This document shows positions 24,726 through 34,027 of a stretch of DNA of 64,000 nucleotides, in pieces. The notes under the pieces are model-generated. The model searched no databases. It had not been told where the DNA came from and worked only from the letters and a program-made list of their open reading frames with translations. Made by a program: the position numbers and the translations under genes. Positions within the stretch are counted from its first letter, which is position 1. Each line of letters opens with the position of its first letter. Source of the DNA: Methylobacterium sp. 10 (lineage in GTDB: Bacteria > Pseudomonadota > Alphaproteobacteria > Rhizobiales > Beijerinckiaceae); contig NZ_KI912577.1 in NCBI RefSeq assembly GCF_000519085.1, forward strand, positions 3,590,035 through 3,654,034, written 5' to 3'.

Positions 24726-24839
24726 ATGATCCTCGCTTCCCGCAACATCGTCAACGAACACCGTGAAATCGCGGCCATCGCGATCACTTATGGAATCTTT
24801 CTGAGTGGGATCATGCTCCTCACTTGGACGATGGCCTGA
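24726..24839 (+). CDS. 37-residue small membrane protein
   Basis: The frame MILASRNIVNEHREIAAIAI continues through a hydrophobic helix (TYGIFLSGIMLLTWTMA) to a TGA at 24837. It looks like a single-span small protein with its N-terminus in the cytoplasm. The CtrA-type box lies just upstream. No strong Shine-Dalgarno is visible. An antisense frame (24645-25004) has low-complexity sequence and is not preferred. Confidence 0.45.
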   Translation: MILASRNIVNEHREIAAIAITYGIFLSGIMLLTWTMA

Positions 24840-25055
24840 CACAGCCTCCCGAGCAGCCCGAGGCCCTGTCCGGCCGCCTGTGCGGCGTTGACGGACAGGT
24901 TCGAGAATCGTGGCGGCGAAGAAATCAGGCTGAGCATCCCCCTGGTTTGGGGATGCCCCGAAGCCGTCGGACGAGACGGCAGGCCGAATGCCCGTCTCCG
25001 GCAAGGAACTGATGCGCCTTCACGGATGTTCGTCCATCCAAATCGGAGGACATGA

Positions 25056-25376
25056 ATGTCTGACAGTGCCTTAGCTTCGGTCGTCGTCCCCTCTCTCCGG
25101 GCTGCCCGCTCGGCGAGGGAACGGCTGGCTCGCGCCGGGTTTGCCCGCAACAGCGTCGACATCGAACGTCACGACGACGAGTTCCAAGTATCCATCAGCA
25201 CCAAGGTGGAGAATCTGGATCGCGCGCAGAACATCCTTCGGGGCAATCCCGTCGTCGATGACCTTCGCGATGCAGGCTCGCGCGCGCTCGGCGCCTTCCA
25301 CGACAACCGGCCCCTGGCGCTGGGCCTTGCAGCCTTGGCGGGCTTTGCCATCTTCCATGTCTCGAAGAAACGGTGA
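25056..25376 (+). CDS. Hypothetical protein with C-terminal membrane anchor
   Basis: The 106-residue product has a compact alpha/beta N-terminal half (ARERLARAGFARNSVDIERH, then FQVSISTKVENLDRAQNIL) and a single C-terminal membrane helix (ALGLAALAGFAIFHV) followed by SKKR. A GGAGGA site lies five bases before the ATG. The pattern is like small stress-related membrane proteins with a flavour of DUF883/YqjD anchors, but no family is certain. Confidence 0.7.
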   Translation: MSDSALASVVVPSLRAARSARERLARAGFARNSVDIERHDDEFQVSISTKVENLDRAQNILRGNPVVDDLRDAGSRALGAFHDNRPLALGLAALAGFAIFHVSKKR

Positions 25377-25476
25377 AGCCGAGGCCGACGAGCGCGCGAG
25401 GGCGAGCCCCGCAGTCCCAGATTGAGTAGCGTGCGCCGTTTTGCACCAAGCCGAGGTGGCGCTTAGACTGTCGTCC

Positions 25477-25941
25477 ATGAGTCATGAAACGATCCGCCGG
25501 TTTATCATCGCGCGCCGCTTCGGCGTGGCGACGCTCGGCGGATTGTCCATGACGATGACGGCTTCTGTCTTCGCGCAGTCTCCCTCGCCGCCGGCCACCG
25601 TGAACAACTGGGCGGACCTTCGCGCGACGCTCGCCTCCTGCTGGTCGGTCCCTCCGGATGCCAGAGGATCACAGATCGCATTTCTGTTCGGCATCGGAAA
25701 AACGGGTGAACTGCGCGGTGCGCCTCTCGTCACGGCGCGCCGCCTCGAAGGCGATCAGGAAGCCCGCAAACACTACGAGGAGGCAGCGAGAGATGCCGTG
25801 TCCCGGTGCTTTCCCATCACGGTGACCCCGTCCTTCGGCGCCATCCTCGGCGAGAGCCCCATCCGTCTGCGCTTCGTCAATACGCCGCCGACGGCCGCCT
25901 ACCAGATCAATGGCAACATCACGATCTTCGCGCCACACTGA
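25477..25941 (+). CDS. Exported hypothetical protein with TonB C-terminal-like fold
   Basis: The 154-residue protein has a twin-basic N-terminal signal (RRFGVATLGGLSMTMTASVF, ending AQS). The mature part (ASCWSVPPDARGSQIAFLFG, KTGELRGAPLV, ARDAVSRCFP) resembles the TonB/TolA C-terminal domain, with a Cys pair. Periplasmic location is expected. The ATG at 25477 is chosen; the longer frame begins with TTG. It stands alone and the function is unknown. Confidence 0.7.
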   Translation: MSHETIRRFIIARRFGVATLGGLSMTMTASVFAQSPSPPATVNNWADLRATLASCWSVPPDARGSQIAFLFGIGKTGELRGAPLVTARRLEGDQEARKHYEEAARDAVSRCFPITVTPSFGAILGESPIRLRFVNTPPTAAYQINGNITIFAPH

Positions 25942-26020
25942 TCCAGAGGCGACGGCGACGCGCCGACGAAAAAAGGGCCGCCTCGCGGCGACCCCCTTCT
26001 TGTCGACATCCCATTCCGGC

Positions 26021-26434
26021 TCAGTAACCGTCGTAACCACCGTAGCCGTAGCCATAGGCCGGCGCGGGGGCGTAGCCGCCGTAATAGCCGACCGGGCGGC
26101 CATAGCCGTAACCGTTGTAGCCGTAGCCGCCATTATAGGCCCCGGCCGCGATGGCTCCGGCCGCCAAGCCGGCGACGCCTAGACCGATGGCAGCGCCCGG
26201 ACCGATGCCGCGACGGCCATATCCGTAACCCCGGCCGTAGCCGCCACCATAACGACCGTAACCACCGCTGTAGCGGCCATAGCCGCCGCGATGACCGTAT
26301 CCGCCATGGCCGCCGAAGCCACCACCATGGCCGTAGCCGCCGCCGTGGCCCCAGCCGCGGGCTTCCGCAGGTGCCGCCGCGAGGAGGGCACCGAGGCTGA
26401 CGGCCGCGGCCGATAGAAGTGCGAGCTTGCGCAT
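26021..26434 (-). CDS. Exported Gly/Tyr-rich repeat protein
   Basis: The 137-residue product has a signal peptide (MRKLALLSAAAVSLGALLAA, cleaved after AEA) and a mature part of GHGG, GGYG, RYSGGYG and YGYGR repeats around one hydrophobic Gly/Ala segment (GAAIGLGVAGLAAGAIAAGA). A paralogue with the same order is at 46391. Such proteins are common in Methylobacterium-like genomes and may coat or reinforce the envelope; the role is unknown. An AGGA site precedes the ATG. Confidence 0.8.
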   Translation of the reverse strand: MRKLALLSAAAVSLGALLAAAPAEARGWGHGGGYGHGGGFGGHGGYGHRGGYGRYSGGYGRYGGGYGRGYGYGRRGIGPGAAIGLGVAGLAAGAIAAGAYNGGYGYNGYGYGRPVGYYGGYAPAPAYGYGYGGYDGY

Positions 26435-26591
26435 TCGAGATATCCTGTTGTGAGGTATGTCCATCAACGGACCGGGCGCCGGGCCGTTCCCATCGGCCCC
26501 CGGGGCGCTGGCGACGCAGGCCGGCGAGCAACCTCCGAGACCAGGAGGATCGGCCCCGTCCCGTTCGCCCGAAATTCCAAGGAGAACCGTC

Positions 26592-26879
26592 ATGAAAGTC
26601 GTCGCGGATCTATGCATCGTGCCCATGGGCGTCGGCCCTTCGGTCTCCTCCTACGTGAAGGAGATCAAGGTCATTCTCGAGGCCAGCCACCTCAACGCCG
26701 AGATGCATGCCAACGGCACCAATATCGAGGGCGAGCTCGCCGACATCTGCCGGCTCATCGAATTGTGCGAGGAGAAGCTGAGCCAACTCGGCGTTCAGCG
26801 GGTCTTCTTCACCATGGCTTTCTCCTCTCGGCGGGACAAGGAACAGTCCATGGCCGACAAGCTGACGGCCGTTTCCTGA
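26592..26879 (+). CDS. MTH1187-family thiamine-binding protein
   Basis: The 95-residue protein matches the MTH1187/YkoF-type thiamine-binding fold (VVADLCIVPMGVGPSVSSYV, LEASHLNAEMHANGTNIEGE, EKLSQLGVQRVF). Family members bind thiamine or a related pyrimidine in a ferredoxin-like dimer and are cytosolic. The ATG at 26592 has GGAG upstream; the in-frame extension to 26457 is not protein-like. It is followed at 68 bases by the aldo/keto reductase gene. Confidence 0.85.
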   Translation: MKVVADLCIVPMGVGPSVSSYVKEIKVILEASHLNAEMHANGTNIEGELADICRLIELCEEKLSQLGVQRVFFTMAFSSRRDKEQSMADKLTAVS

Positions 26880-26946
26880 TCCGCCGGCACCATGCGCGTG
26901 CCCATGCGTTGAAGCGGTCCGATCCCCGCATGAGGACCGAGCCCGC

Positions 26947-27876
26947 ATGCATCCGTCCCGACGCGCGTTCCTGGCCGGTACCGGCCTCGCTCCCCTGATG
27001 GTGCCGCTGCTGGAGCGCGCCGCGTCTCCGGCCCGAGCGGAGGAGGGCGGTTTGATCCGTCGGACCATCCCATCCTCCGGCGAGACGCTCCCCGCCATGG
27101 GGATCGGCACGTCGCGCCGATACGAGGTCGAGCCGGTTCCCGAGAAGATCGCGCCCCTGCTCGAGGCGGTGCAACGGTTCGTAGCGCTCGGCGGCTCGGT
27201 CATCGACACGGCGCCGAGCTACGGCACCGCCGAGGACGTCCTCGGCCGGATCCTATCCCAGGACGGTCTGCGCGAGAAGGTGTTCCTGTGCAGCAAGGTC
27301 GGGACACCGGGTCGGGAAGGAGGAGCGGCCGAGATCGCGCGCTCCTTCCGCCGCATGACGACCAACAGGATCGATCTCGTCGCGGTCCACAACCTCATTG
27401 ATACGGCGACAAATCTGGCCACGTTGCGGGATCTGAAGGCCGACAAGAAAATCCGCTACATCGGCGTCACGGTCTGGCGCGACAGCCAGTTCGCGGATCT
27501 CGAGGCCGTGATGCGGCGCGAGACGATGGATTTCATCCAGGTCAATTACGCCCTCGACGATCGCCGCGCCGCCGAGCGCATCCTGCCGCTGGCAAAAGAG
27601 CGCGGCATGGCGGTGATGGTGAACGTGCCCTTCGGGCGCGACCGCCTGTTCAAGGCCGTTCAGGGACGCGACCTGCCTCCCTGGACGGCCGAGTTCGGCT
27701 GCGCGAGCTGGCCGCAATTCTTCCTGAAATACGTCCTCGCCCACGAGGCCGTCACCTGCCCGATCCCCGGCATGGCCAAGGCGGCCTATGTCGAGGACAA
27801 TCTCGGCGCGGCACGCGGCCGTTTGCCCGATGCCGCCCAGCGAACCCGAATGGAGGCCTATGTCGACGCGCTCTGA
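26947..27876 (+). CDS. Tat-exported aldo/keto reductase
   Basis: The 309-residue product begins with a twin-arginine signal (PSRRAFLAGTGLAPLMVPLL). The mature part is an aldo/keto reductase barrel with catalytic Asp and Tyr in DTAPSYGTAEDVLG, Lys in FLCSKVGTPG, and His in DLVAVHNLID. It would reduce a carbonyl with NADPH; export is unusual for the family, but Tat carries folded enzymes with cofactor. The stop overlaps the next gene's start by 17 bases, so the two are co-expressed. Confidence 0.88.
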   Translation: MHPSRRAFLAGTGLAPLMVPLLERAASPARAEEGGLIRRTIPSSGETLPAMGIGTSRRYEVEPVPEKIAPLLEAVQRFVALGGSVIDTAPSYGTAEDVLGRILSQDGLREKVFLCSKVGTPGREGGAAEIARSFRRMTTNRIDLVAVHNLIDTATNLATLRDLKADKKIRYIGVTVWRDSQFADLEAVMRRETMDFIQVNYALDDRRAAERILPLAKERGMAVMVNVPFGRDRLFKAVQGRDLPPWTAEFGCASWPQFFLKYVLAHEAVTCPIPGMAKAAYVEDNLGAARGRLPDAAQRTRMEAYVDAL

Positions 27877-28609
27877 CTCCCTCAACCGCCGTTCCGCCCT
27901 CTTGCTCGGAGGGTGCCTCGTCGCCGCTTCGGGCCTGCTCGCAGCACGTATTCCCGCCTCGGCCCAGCCTGCGTCGCAACCGGCACGCATCGGCATCGTC
28001 GGAGCCGGCAATATCGGCAGCACCATCGGCGGCCTCTGGGCCAAAGCCGGCCACGAGGTGATGATGTCCTCGCGCCACCCGGAGGAGCTGAAGGGCCTCG
28101 TCGAGGGACTCGGGCCCAAGGCGAAGGCGGGCAGCCCGGCCGAGGCCATCGCCTTCGGCGACGTCGTGCTCATCGCGGTGCCCTACAAGGCCTATCCGCA
28201 GCTGGCGCAGGACCATGCCGCCGCGCTCAAGGGCAAGGTGGTGATCGATGCCGGCAATGCGACGCAGGCCCGTGACGGAGAGGTCTATGGCGAGGTCCAA
28301 GCCAACGGCATCGCAGCGGTCTCGGCCAAGTACCTGAATGGGGCGAAGGTCGTCCGCGCCTTCAACGCGGCGAATTACAAGGTCTTTGCCAAGAACGCCC
28401 ATCGCGAGGGCGGACGCATGGCGATCCCCATCGCCGGCGACGATCCCGCGGCGCTCGCGATCGCGGCCCAACTCGTCAAGGATGCGGGGTTCGAGCCGGT
28501 GGAGGTCGGGCCGCTGGCCAAGGCGGACGGCTTCGCCATGGGCTCCCCCGGCTTCGGCCTCGACCTGACGGCGGAGGAATCGCGGGCGCGCTTCGGGGTC
28601 GCCCGTTGA
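27860..28609 (+). CDS. NADPH-dependent F420-reductase-like protein with Tat-type signal
   Basis: The 249-residue protein has a twin-Arg leader (LNRRSALLLGGCLVAASGLL) and then a Rossmann domain of the F420 oxidoreductase family: GIVGAGNIGSTIGGLWAKAG at the nucleotide site, SSRHPEELKGL, and VVIDAGNATQ. The substrate is unknown; bacterial members are rarely F420-specific. The ATG at 27860 lies inside the end of the aldo/keto reductase gene, and its stop overlaps the start of the carrier gene. Confidence 0.82.
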   Translation: MSTRSDSLNRRSALLLGGCLVAASGLLAARIPASAQPASQPARIGIVGAGNIGSTIGGLWAKAGHEVMMSSRHPEELKGLVEGLGPKAKAGSPAEAIAFGDVVLIAVPYKAYPQLAQDHAAALKGKVVIDAGNATQARDGEVYGEVQANGIAAVSAKYLNGAKVVRAFNAANYKVFAKNAHREGGRMAIPIAGDDPAALAIAAQLVKDAGFEPVEVGPLAKADGFAMGSPGFGLDLTAEESRARFGVAR

Positions 28610-29991
28610 GCGACGGGCCAAGGGACCAACCGAGGGACGAGCCAAGGGTGGCGAACCCGCTTGCCGCCGGGAGCGGCAGCTCCATCCCGCCCTGGCTGCG
28701 GCGGCTCATCGACGTGCGGGCGGAAGAGGTGCCCGCACTCGCATGGTCCTGGGCCTACATCTTCTCGATCCTGGCCGCCTACTACGTCCTGAGGCCGATC
28801 CGCGATCAGATGGGGGTCGCCGGCGGGATCGAGAACCTGCCCTGGCTGTTCACCGGCACCCTCGTCGGCATGCTGGCCCTCAACGTCCCCTTCGCCTGGC
28901 TGGTGAAGACCTTGCCGCGCGCCCGGTTCGTGCCGCTGACCTATCGGTTCTTCGCCGCTAACATCGTGCTGTTCGCAGGCGCCCTCTATCTCGCCGGGCC
29001 GGAGGGCGACATCTGGATCGGCCGGGCCTTCTTCATCTGGCTCTCGATCTTCAACCTTTTCGTGGTCTCGGTGTTCTGGGCCACCATCGTCGACGTGTTC
29101 TCCACCGAGCAGGGCAAGCGCCTGTTCGGCTTCATCGCCGCCGGCGCGACCCTCGGGGCGATCGCCGGCTCGGCGACGACGGCGATCCTCGCCCGCGACG
29201 TCCCGACATGGGCACTCCTCATCGGCGCGGCCCTGCTCCTGGAGGCGGCGGTGTTCAGCATGCGCGGCCTCGCGCGCCTGTCCGACCGCCTGAACCAGGC
29301 TCCCGCCACCGGCGACGCCGCCCCGTCGGAGGCTATCGGCGGCAGCGCGTTCGCGGGCATCACCCGCACGTTCCAATCGCCCTACCTGCTCAATATCGGG
29401 CTGTTCCTGCTGCTGTTCTCGGTGACCTCGACCTTCCTGTATTTCGAGCAGGCCGGTATCGCCAAGCGCAGCTTCCCCGATCGCGGCGCGCAGACCGCCT
29501 TCTTCGCCAGCGTCGATCTGCTGGTGAACCTGCTCACCCTCGGCGTCCAGTTCTTCCTCACCGGCCGGATCGTGCGCCGCATCGGGGTCGGCCCCGCCCT
29601 GGCGCTCCTGCCGGCGGCGAGCATCCTCGGATTCGCGGCGCTCGCCGTCTCGCCCACGATTACGGCCATCGTCGCGTTTCAGGTCTTCCGCCGGGCCGGG
29701 AACTTCGCCATCGCCCGGCCGATCCGCGAGGTGCTGTTCACGGTGGTGCCGCGTGAGGATCGCTACAAGGCGAAGAACTTCATCGACACCGTCGTCTACC
29801 GCACCGGCGATCAGATCGGCGCGTGGTCCTTCGCGGGGATCGCAGCCCTCGGACTCGGTTCGACGGCCGTGGCCATCACGGCGGTGCCGCTCTCGGCGGC
29901 ATGGCTCCTGAACAGCCTTTGGCTCGGGCGCCGACAGGAGGCGAGGCGGGTCGCGATGGAGAAGGAGAGCGGCCCGAACGCTTTGCCGTAA
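28606..29991 (+). CDS. MFS-type transporter (NTP/NDP exchange-like)
   Basis: The 461-residue protein has about 12 membrane helices. Motifs include AYYVLRPIRDQMGVAGGI in helix 1, FFIWLSIFNLFVVSVFWA and GAWSFAGIAALGLGSTAVAI. The YYVLRPIRD string is typical of the NTP/NDP exchange or AmpG-like branch of MFS. The start is TTG at 28606 in a four-base overlap with the preceding stop; GTG at 28648 is an alternative. It may supply substrates or cofactors to the preceding oxidoreductases, an inference. Confidence 0.82.
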   Translation: MSDGPRDQPRDEPRVANPLAAGSGSSIPPWLRRLIDVRAEEVPALAWSWAYIFSILAAYYVLRPIRDQMGVAGGIENLPWLFTGTLVGMLALNVPFAWLVKTLPRARFVPLTYRFFAANIVLFAGALYLAGPEGDIWIGRAFFIWLSIFNLFVVSVFWATIVDVFSTEQGKRLFGFIAAGATLGAIAGSATTAILARDVPTWALLIGAALLLEAAVFSMRGLARLSDRLNQAPATGDAAPSEAIGGSAFAGITRTFQSPYLLNIGLFLLLFSVTSTFLYFEQAGIAKRSFPDRGAQTAFFASVDLLVNLLTLGVQFFLTGRIVRRIGVGPALALLPAASILGFAALAVSPTITAIVAFQVFRRAGNFAIARPIREVLFTVVPREDRYKAKNFIDTVVYRTGDQIGAWSFAGIAALGLGSTAVAITAVPLSAAWLLNSLWLGRRQEARRVAMEKESGPNALP

Positions 29992-30066
29992 GGCCGATGA
30001 GCCCTACGGGTATCGGGCACCCGGACGGATGCGCTACCTCATGGCGCCGACATTCGAGGAGGCCTC

Positions 30067-30534
30067 ATGCCCGCAGACAAGCCAGCCATCCTGTTCGTGT
30101 GCCTGGGCAACATCTGCCGTTCGCCCCTGGCGGAGGCCGCATTCCGCATCGAGGCCGAGCGGGCGGGCCTCGAGGCGGAAGTCGATTCGGCCGGAACCGG
30201 CGCCTGGCATGCGGGCGAGTCCCCCGATCGGCGCGCCCAGGCCGTCGCCCGGCGCAACGGCGTCGACATCTCCGACTACCGCGCCCGTCGGGTCGATCCC
30301 GCCGACTTCCATCGCTTCAGCCATATCGTCGCCCTCGACGGCGACAATCTCGCCGTGCTGCGCCGGCTGCGCCCTCAGGAGGGCGCCGCGTTGTCGCTTC
30401 TCCTCGACCATGTGCCGGGGCGGAGGGGCGAGGCGGTCGCCGACCCTTATTACGGCGCGGATGCGGGGTTCGACGCCACCTGGGCCGACGTGACCCTGGG
30501 CGCCCGTCACCTCGTGCGCGCGCTCAAGGCATGA
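30067..30534 (+). CDS. Low-molecular-weight protein tyrosine phosphatase
   Basis: The 155-residue enzyme has the active-site loop VCLGNICRSPLAEAA (Cys-x5-Arg) near residue 12, and the general acid Asp in VADPYYGADAGF. It would dephosphorylate phosphotyrosine or related substrates in the cytoplasm. Its neighbour is a fructosamine-kinase-like gene 16 bases downstream, an arrangement seen in many bacteria. Length is normal for the family. Confidence 0.92.
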   Translation: MPADKPAILFVCLGNICRSPLAEAAFRIEAERAGLEAEVDSAGTGAWHAGESPDRRAQAVARRNGVDISDYRARRVDPADFHRFSHIVALDGDNLAVLRRLRPQEGAALSLLLDHVPGRRGEAVADPYYGADAGFDATWADVTLGARHLVRALKA

Positions 30535-30550
30535 CGCGTCTGGCAGAACC

Positions 30551-31351
30551 ATGATGACTCTGGCAGAGCGTGGAGCGGCCCTGCTCGGGCGCCGGCTCGC
30601 GCGGGCCGAGCCCGTGAGCGGCGGTAGCCTGTCCGGCCTCGTGCGGATCGTGCTCGACGACGGCAGCGCGTCGATCGTCAAGGACGGCCCCGATCCGCTG
30701 GCGGAAGCCGGGATGCTTCGCGCGATCCACGCCGCCGGGATCCCCGCACCGGAGGTGTTCGCGGCCGATGCGCGGACCCTGGTGATCGAGCCTCTGCCGG
30801 CCGCCGGCGGCAATGCGGATACGGATCTCGGCCGCGTGGTGGGGCGCCTCCATGCCGTGACCGGCGACCGTTACGGCTGGCATGGCGATTACGCCTTCGG
30901 GGCGGTGCGGATCGACAATAACGGAAGCGAGGATTGGCCCGGCTTCTGGGCCGAGCGGCGCCTCCTTTGCCATGCTCCCCATCTCGACGCCGCGCTCCGG
31001 CGGAGAATCGAGGACTTGGCGGCCAGACTCCCCGGTCGCCTCCCGGCTCGCCCCCGCCCTGCCTTGCTGCATGGCGACCTGTGGAGCGGCAACATCCTCA
31101 CCGACGGCGGCCGCGTCTCCGGGCTCATCGACCCCGCCTGCTATCACGGCCATGCCGAGGTGGACCTCGCCATGCTGTCCCTGTTCGGTGCTGCCGGCCC
31201 CGCTTTCCGCGAGGCGTATGGCGAGGCTGAACCGGGCTTGGCCGAGCGCAGGGCGATCTACCAGTTGTGGCCGGCGCTGGTGCATCTGCGCCTGTTCGGG
31301 TCGGGATACCGCTCCATGGTCGAGGCGCTGCTCGACGCCACAGACTGCTGA
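30551..31351 (+). CDS. Fructosamine kinase family protein
   Basis: The 266-residue protein has the aminoglycoside/fructosamine kinase fold, with catalytic loop LLHGDLWSGNILTDGG near residue 173 and metal-binding GLIDPACYHGHAEVDLAM. Family members phosphorylate ketosamines formed by glycation, starting deglycation. The pair with the upstream phosphatase is conserved in several lineages and would support protein repair. The first of two ATGs is used. Confidence 0.88.
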   Translation: MMTLAERGAALLGRRLARAEPVSGGSLSGLVRIVLDDGSASIVKDGPDPLAEAGMLRAIHAAGIPAPEVFAADARTLVIEPLPAAGGNADTDLGRVVGRLHAVTGDRYGWHGDYAFGAVRIDNNGSEDWPGFWAERRLLCHAPHLDAALRRRIEDLAARLPGRLPARPRPALLHGDLWSGNILTDGGRVSGLIDPACYHGHAEVDLAMLSLFGAAGPAFREAYGEAEPGLAERRAIYQLWPALVHLRLFGSGYRSMVEALLDATDC

Positions 31352-31542
31352 GACCTCCGCACGTCCCATCGGAGCGGAAGGGCGGCGGTTTTCGGGCGAC
31401 ACGAACCGCGCCTGAAACCTTGCGTTTTGAGGGCCGATCCACGACAACCCGACAAGCTTCGGCGCTGGCGTCCGGCTCCTTCCGAATGTCCGGATGAGCG
31501 GAGGGGCGCCGGCGGTCGATGCGGCGAGGGAAGACGAGACCC

Positions 31543-32205
31543 ATGCTCGATTACGCGCAGGCGCGACGCCTCATGGTGGATTGTCAGTTGCGGACCTTCG
31601 ACGTCAACGACATCCCGGTCCTCGATGCTTTCGAAGCCGTGCCGCGCGAGCGCTTCGTCCCCTCGGGTCGTGAAGACTTCGCCTATATCGACCAGTCCCT
31701 GCGCATTACCGGGCAGGACTCGACGACGAATCGCGCCATCCCGGCGCCGATGCTTCTCGCCCGCATGATCCAGGCGCTGCAACTCGCGCCGGGGCAGGTC
31801 GCCCTCGACGTCGCCACCGGCTATGGCTACGCTGCCGCCATTATGCGGCAGCTCGGCGTGCGGGTGATCGCCCTCGAATCCGACGACGCCCTCGCCGCCG
31901 AAGCGGAAAGCCGCCTGTCGGCAACGGACGGAATCGAGATCGTTCGCGGCCCCCTGCAGGCGGGCGCGGGAAAGGCGGGGCCGTTCGACGCCATCCTCGT
32001 CAACGGCCGTGTCGAGACGCGGCCCCAAACCCTCCTCGACCAACTGAAGGATGGCGGACGTCTCGCCTGCGTGATGGGTCGCGACAAGGCCGCGAAGGCC
32101 ACGCTGTTCATCCGGACCGGGGACGCGTTCGGTGCGCGTCCGCTCTTCGATGCGTCGCTGCCCGCCCTGTCGGCCTTCAGCCCGGAATCCAGCTTTTCCT
32201 TCTGA
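31543..32205 (+). CDS. pcm: Protein-L-isoaspartate O-methyltransferase-like protein
   Basis: The 220-residue protein has the PIMT N-terminal region (ARRLMVDCQLRTFDVND, AVPRERFVP), the SAM-binding motif VALDVATGYGYAAAIM and PFDAILVNGRVE. It is placed upstream of tolC, as in many Hyphomicrobiales. The usual PIMT repair motif is loosely kept, so it could be a diverged member. The ATG at 31543 is preferred over 31519, because the extra residues are not conserved-looking. Confidence 0.85.
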   Translation: MLDYAQARRLMVDCQLRTFDVNDIPVLDAFEAVPRERFVPSGREDFAYIDQSLRITGQDSTTNRAIPAPMLLARMIQALQLAPGQVALDVATGYGYAAAIMRQLGVRVIALESDDALAAEAESRLSATDGIEIVRGPLQAGAGKAGPFDAILVNGRVETRPQTLLDQLKDGGRLACVMGRDKAAKATLFIRTGDAFGARPLFDASLPALSAFSPESSFSF

Positions 32206-32496
32206 GCGGGTTCGGCAAAAGCGGTCGCCGGTTTCGCGTCCCGAAACCCGCAACTCTTCAAAGGCCTGAGCGAGGGGAAGCGTTGGCCCGCCCATGCGAA
32301 CCAGCTCGGCAGCGAGGATCAGGTGTCGCTTTTATGCGGCACTGCGCCATCAATCTCCTGCCTAATCCCTCTCCGCCGATGCCCTGAAGCACAACCTCCG
32401 CTAAGCTGACCTGTGAGGCGGGCAATCCGGATGGCACCCTAGGCGCTATGGCTGTGATGAACAGCCGACCGGTTCATCGAGAAACCGCAAGGGCAG

Positions 32497-33891
32497 ATGG
32501 ACGTGAGACAACGCAAACTTGCGAAAAGCTTCCGGCTACGGCTGGGTGGCTTCGCCGCGCTGACGCTCGCCGCCGCCTCTCCGGCCGTGGCCGAGACGCT
32601 GGATAGTGCGCTGGCCCGTGCCTATGGCGCCAACCCGGCGCTGAACGCATCGCGTGCGGGACTGCGCGCCACCGACGAGAACGTCGCGCAGGCCAAGGCC
32701 GGCTACCGTCCCACCGTGAGCCTCGACGCCGATATCGGCCTCACCCAAAGTCAGGGCCGCGTGAGCGGCATCTCCCTCAATCAGGTGACGAAGCCCGGCG
32801 GCGCCGGGCTGACGATCAACCAGACCCTGTTCAACGGCTTCCAGACCGACAACCAGACCCGCCGCGCCGAATCGGACGTGCTCGGAACGCGCGAATCGCT
32901 GCGTTCCACCGAGATGACGACCCTGTTCAACGCCGCCCAGATCTACATGTCGGTCCTGAGCGACACGGCGACCCTGGAGCTTCGCCGCAACAACGTCGAG
33001 GTGCTGGAAGAGCAGCTGCGCCAGACCCGCGACCGCTTCAATGTCGGCGAGGTCACCCGGACCGACGTGGCCCAGGCCGAGGCCCGCCTCGCCGGCGCGC
33101 GCTCCGACGTCAGCGGCGCGGAGGCCAATCTGCGCGCCAGCATCGGCACCTATCGGCGCATCATCGGCGTCGAGCCGCGCCAGCTCGCACCGGGACGGCC
33201 CCTTGACCGGTTCGTGCCGCCCAACCTCGACAACGCCATCTCCATCGGCCTGAAGGAGCACCCGCAGATCCTGTCATCGATGCACTCGGTGGACGTGGCC
33301 GAGGCGCAGGTGAAGATCTTCGAGGGCCAGCTTGCTCCGAGCGCCGCCCTTCAGGGCAGCGTCCAGCAGCGCTACGACACGCAGTTCCCGGGCGATAACG
33401 GCGTGACCGCCTCCATCGTCGGCCGCATCTCGGTTCCGCTCTACGAGGGCGGCCAGACCTATTCGCAGATCCGTCAGGCCAAGGAGCTGGTCGGCCAGGC
33501 CCGCATCAACGTCGAGGACATCCGCGACCAGGTCCGTTCGGCCATCGTCACCGCCTGGGGCCGGCTGGAAGCGGCCAAGGCGCAGGTCATCGCATCGCAG
33601 GCCCAGGTTCAGGCCAACGAGGTGGCGTTGAACGGCGTGCGCGAAGAAGCCCGCGTCGGCCAACGTACCACCCTCGACGTCCTGAACGCCCAGCAGGAAC
33701 TCCTGAACTCGCGCGTGAACCTCATTCTCGCCCAGCGCGACCGGGTGGTGAACTCCTATGGCGTGGTCCAGACCGTGGGCCGCCTGACCGTGCGCTTCAC
33801 CGCGATCCCGGTTGTAGCCTACAGCCCGAAGGAGCATTTCGACCAGATCAAGGACCTCTGGTACGGCGTGCGCACGCCCGACGGGCGCTGA
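32497..33891 (+). CDS. tolC: TolC family outer-membrane efflux channel
   Basis: The 464-residue protein has a signal peptide (ending SPAVAE) and the two TolC half repeats: ETLDSALARAYGANPALNAS at the start of the mature part, RDRFNVGEVTRTDVAQAEARL and the second half with REEARVGQRTTLDVLNAQQE. It forms the outer-membrane duct for efflux pumps and type I secretion. The type I exporter at 15930-19542 in this window lacks its own outer-membrane partner, so this could serve it. The 290-base gap upstream is enough for its own promoter. Confidence 0.93.
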   Translation: MDVRQRKLAKSFRLRLGGFAALTLAAASPAVAETLDSALARAYGANPALNASRAGLRATDENVAQAKAGYRPTVSLDADIGLTQSQGRVSGISLNQVTKPGGAGLTINQTLFNGFQTDNQTRRAESDVLGTRESLRSTEMTTLFNAAQIYMSVLSDTATLELRRNNVEVLEEQLRQTRDRFNVGEVTRTDVAQAEARLAGARSDVSGAEANLRASIGTYRRIIGVEPRQLAPGRPLDRFVPPNLDNAISIGLKEHPQILSSMHSVDVAEAQVKIFEGQLAPSAALQGSVQQRYDTQFPGDNGVTASIVGRISVPLYEGGQTYSQIRQAKELVGQARINVEDIRDQVRSAIVTAWGRLEAAKAQVIASQAQVQANEVALNGVREEARVGQRTTLDVLNAQQELLNSRVNLILAQRDRVVNSYGVVQTVGRLTVRFTAIPVVAYSPKEHFDQIKDLWYGVRTPDGR

Positions 33892-34027
33892 CGGTCGCGA
33901 GGAACTCGCAGGGCACCGGTGTTATCCTGTGCCTTGCGTCCGACCGGTGCTTGTTTCCGGTACCCGTGGTGAAATACTCAGAGTGACCGAAATACTTCTT
34001 TAACCATGTGACCCGAGCGGCGTCCGG

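Noticed and set aside
24645..25004. 119-codon minus-strand frame
   Set aside because: Low-complexity, polar sequence with no ribosome site; it opposes a better small plus-strand frame and a CtrA-type box.
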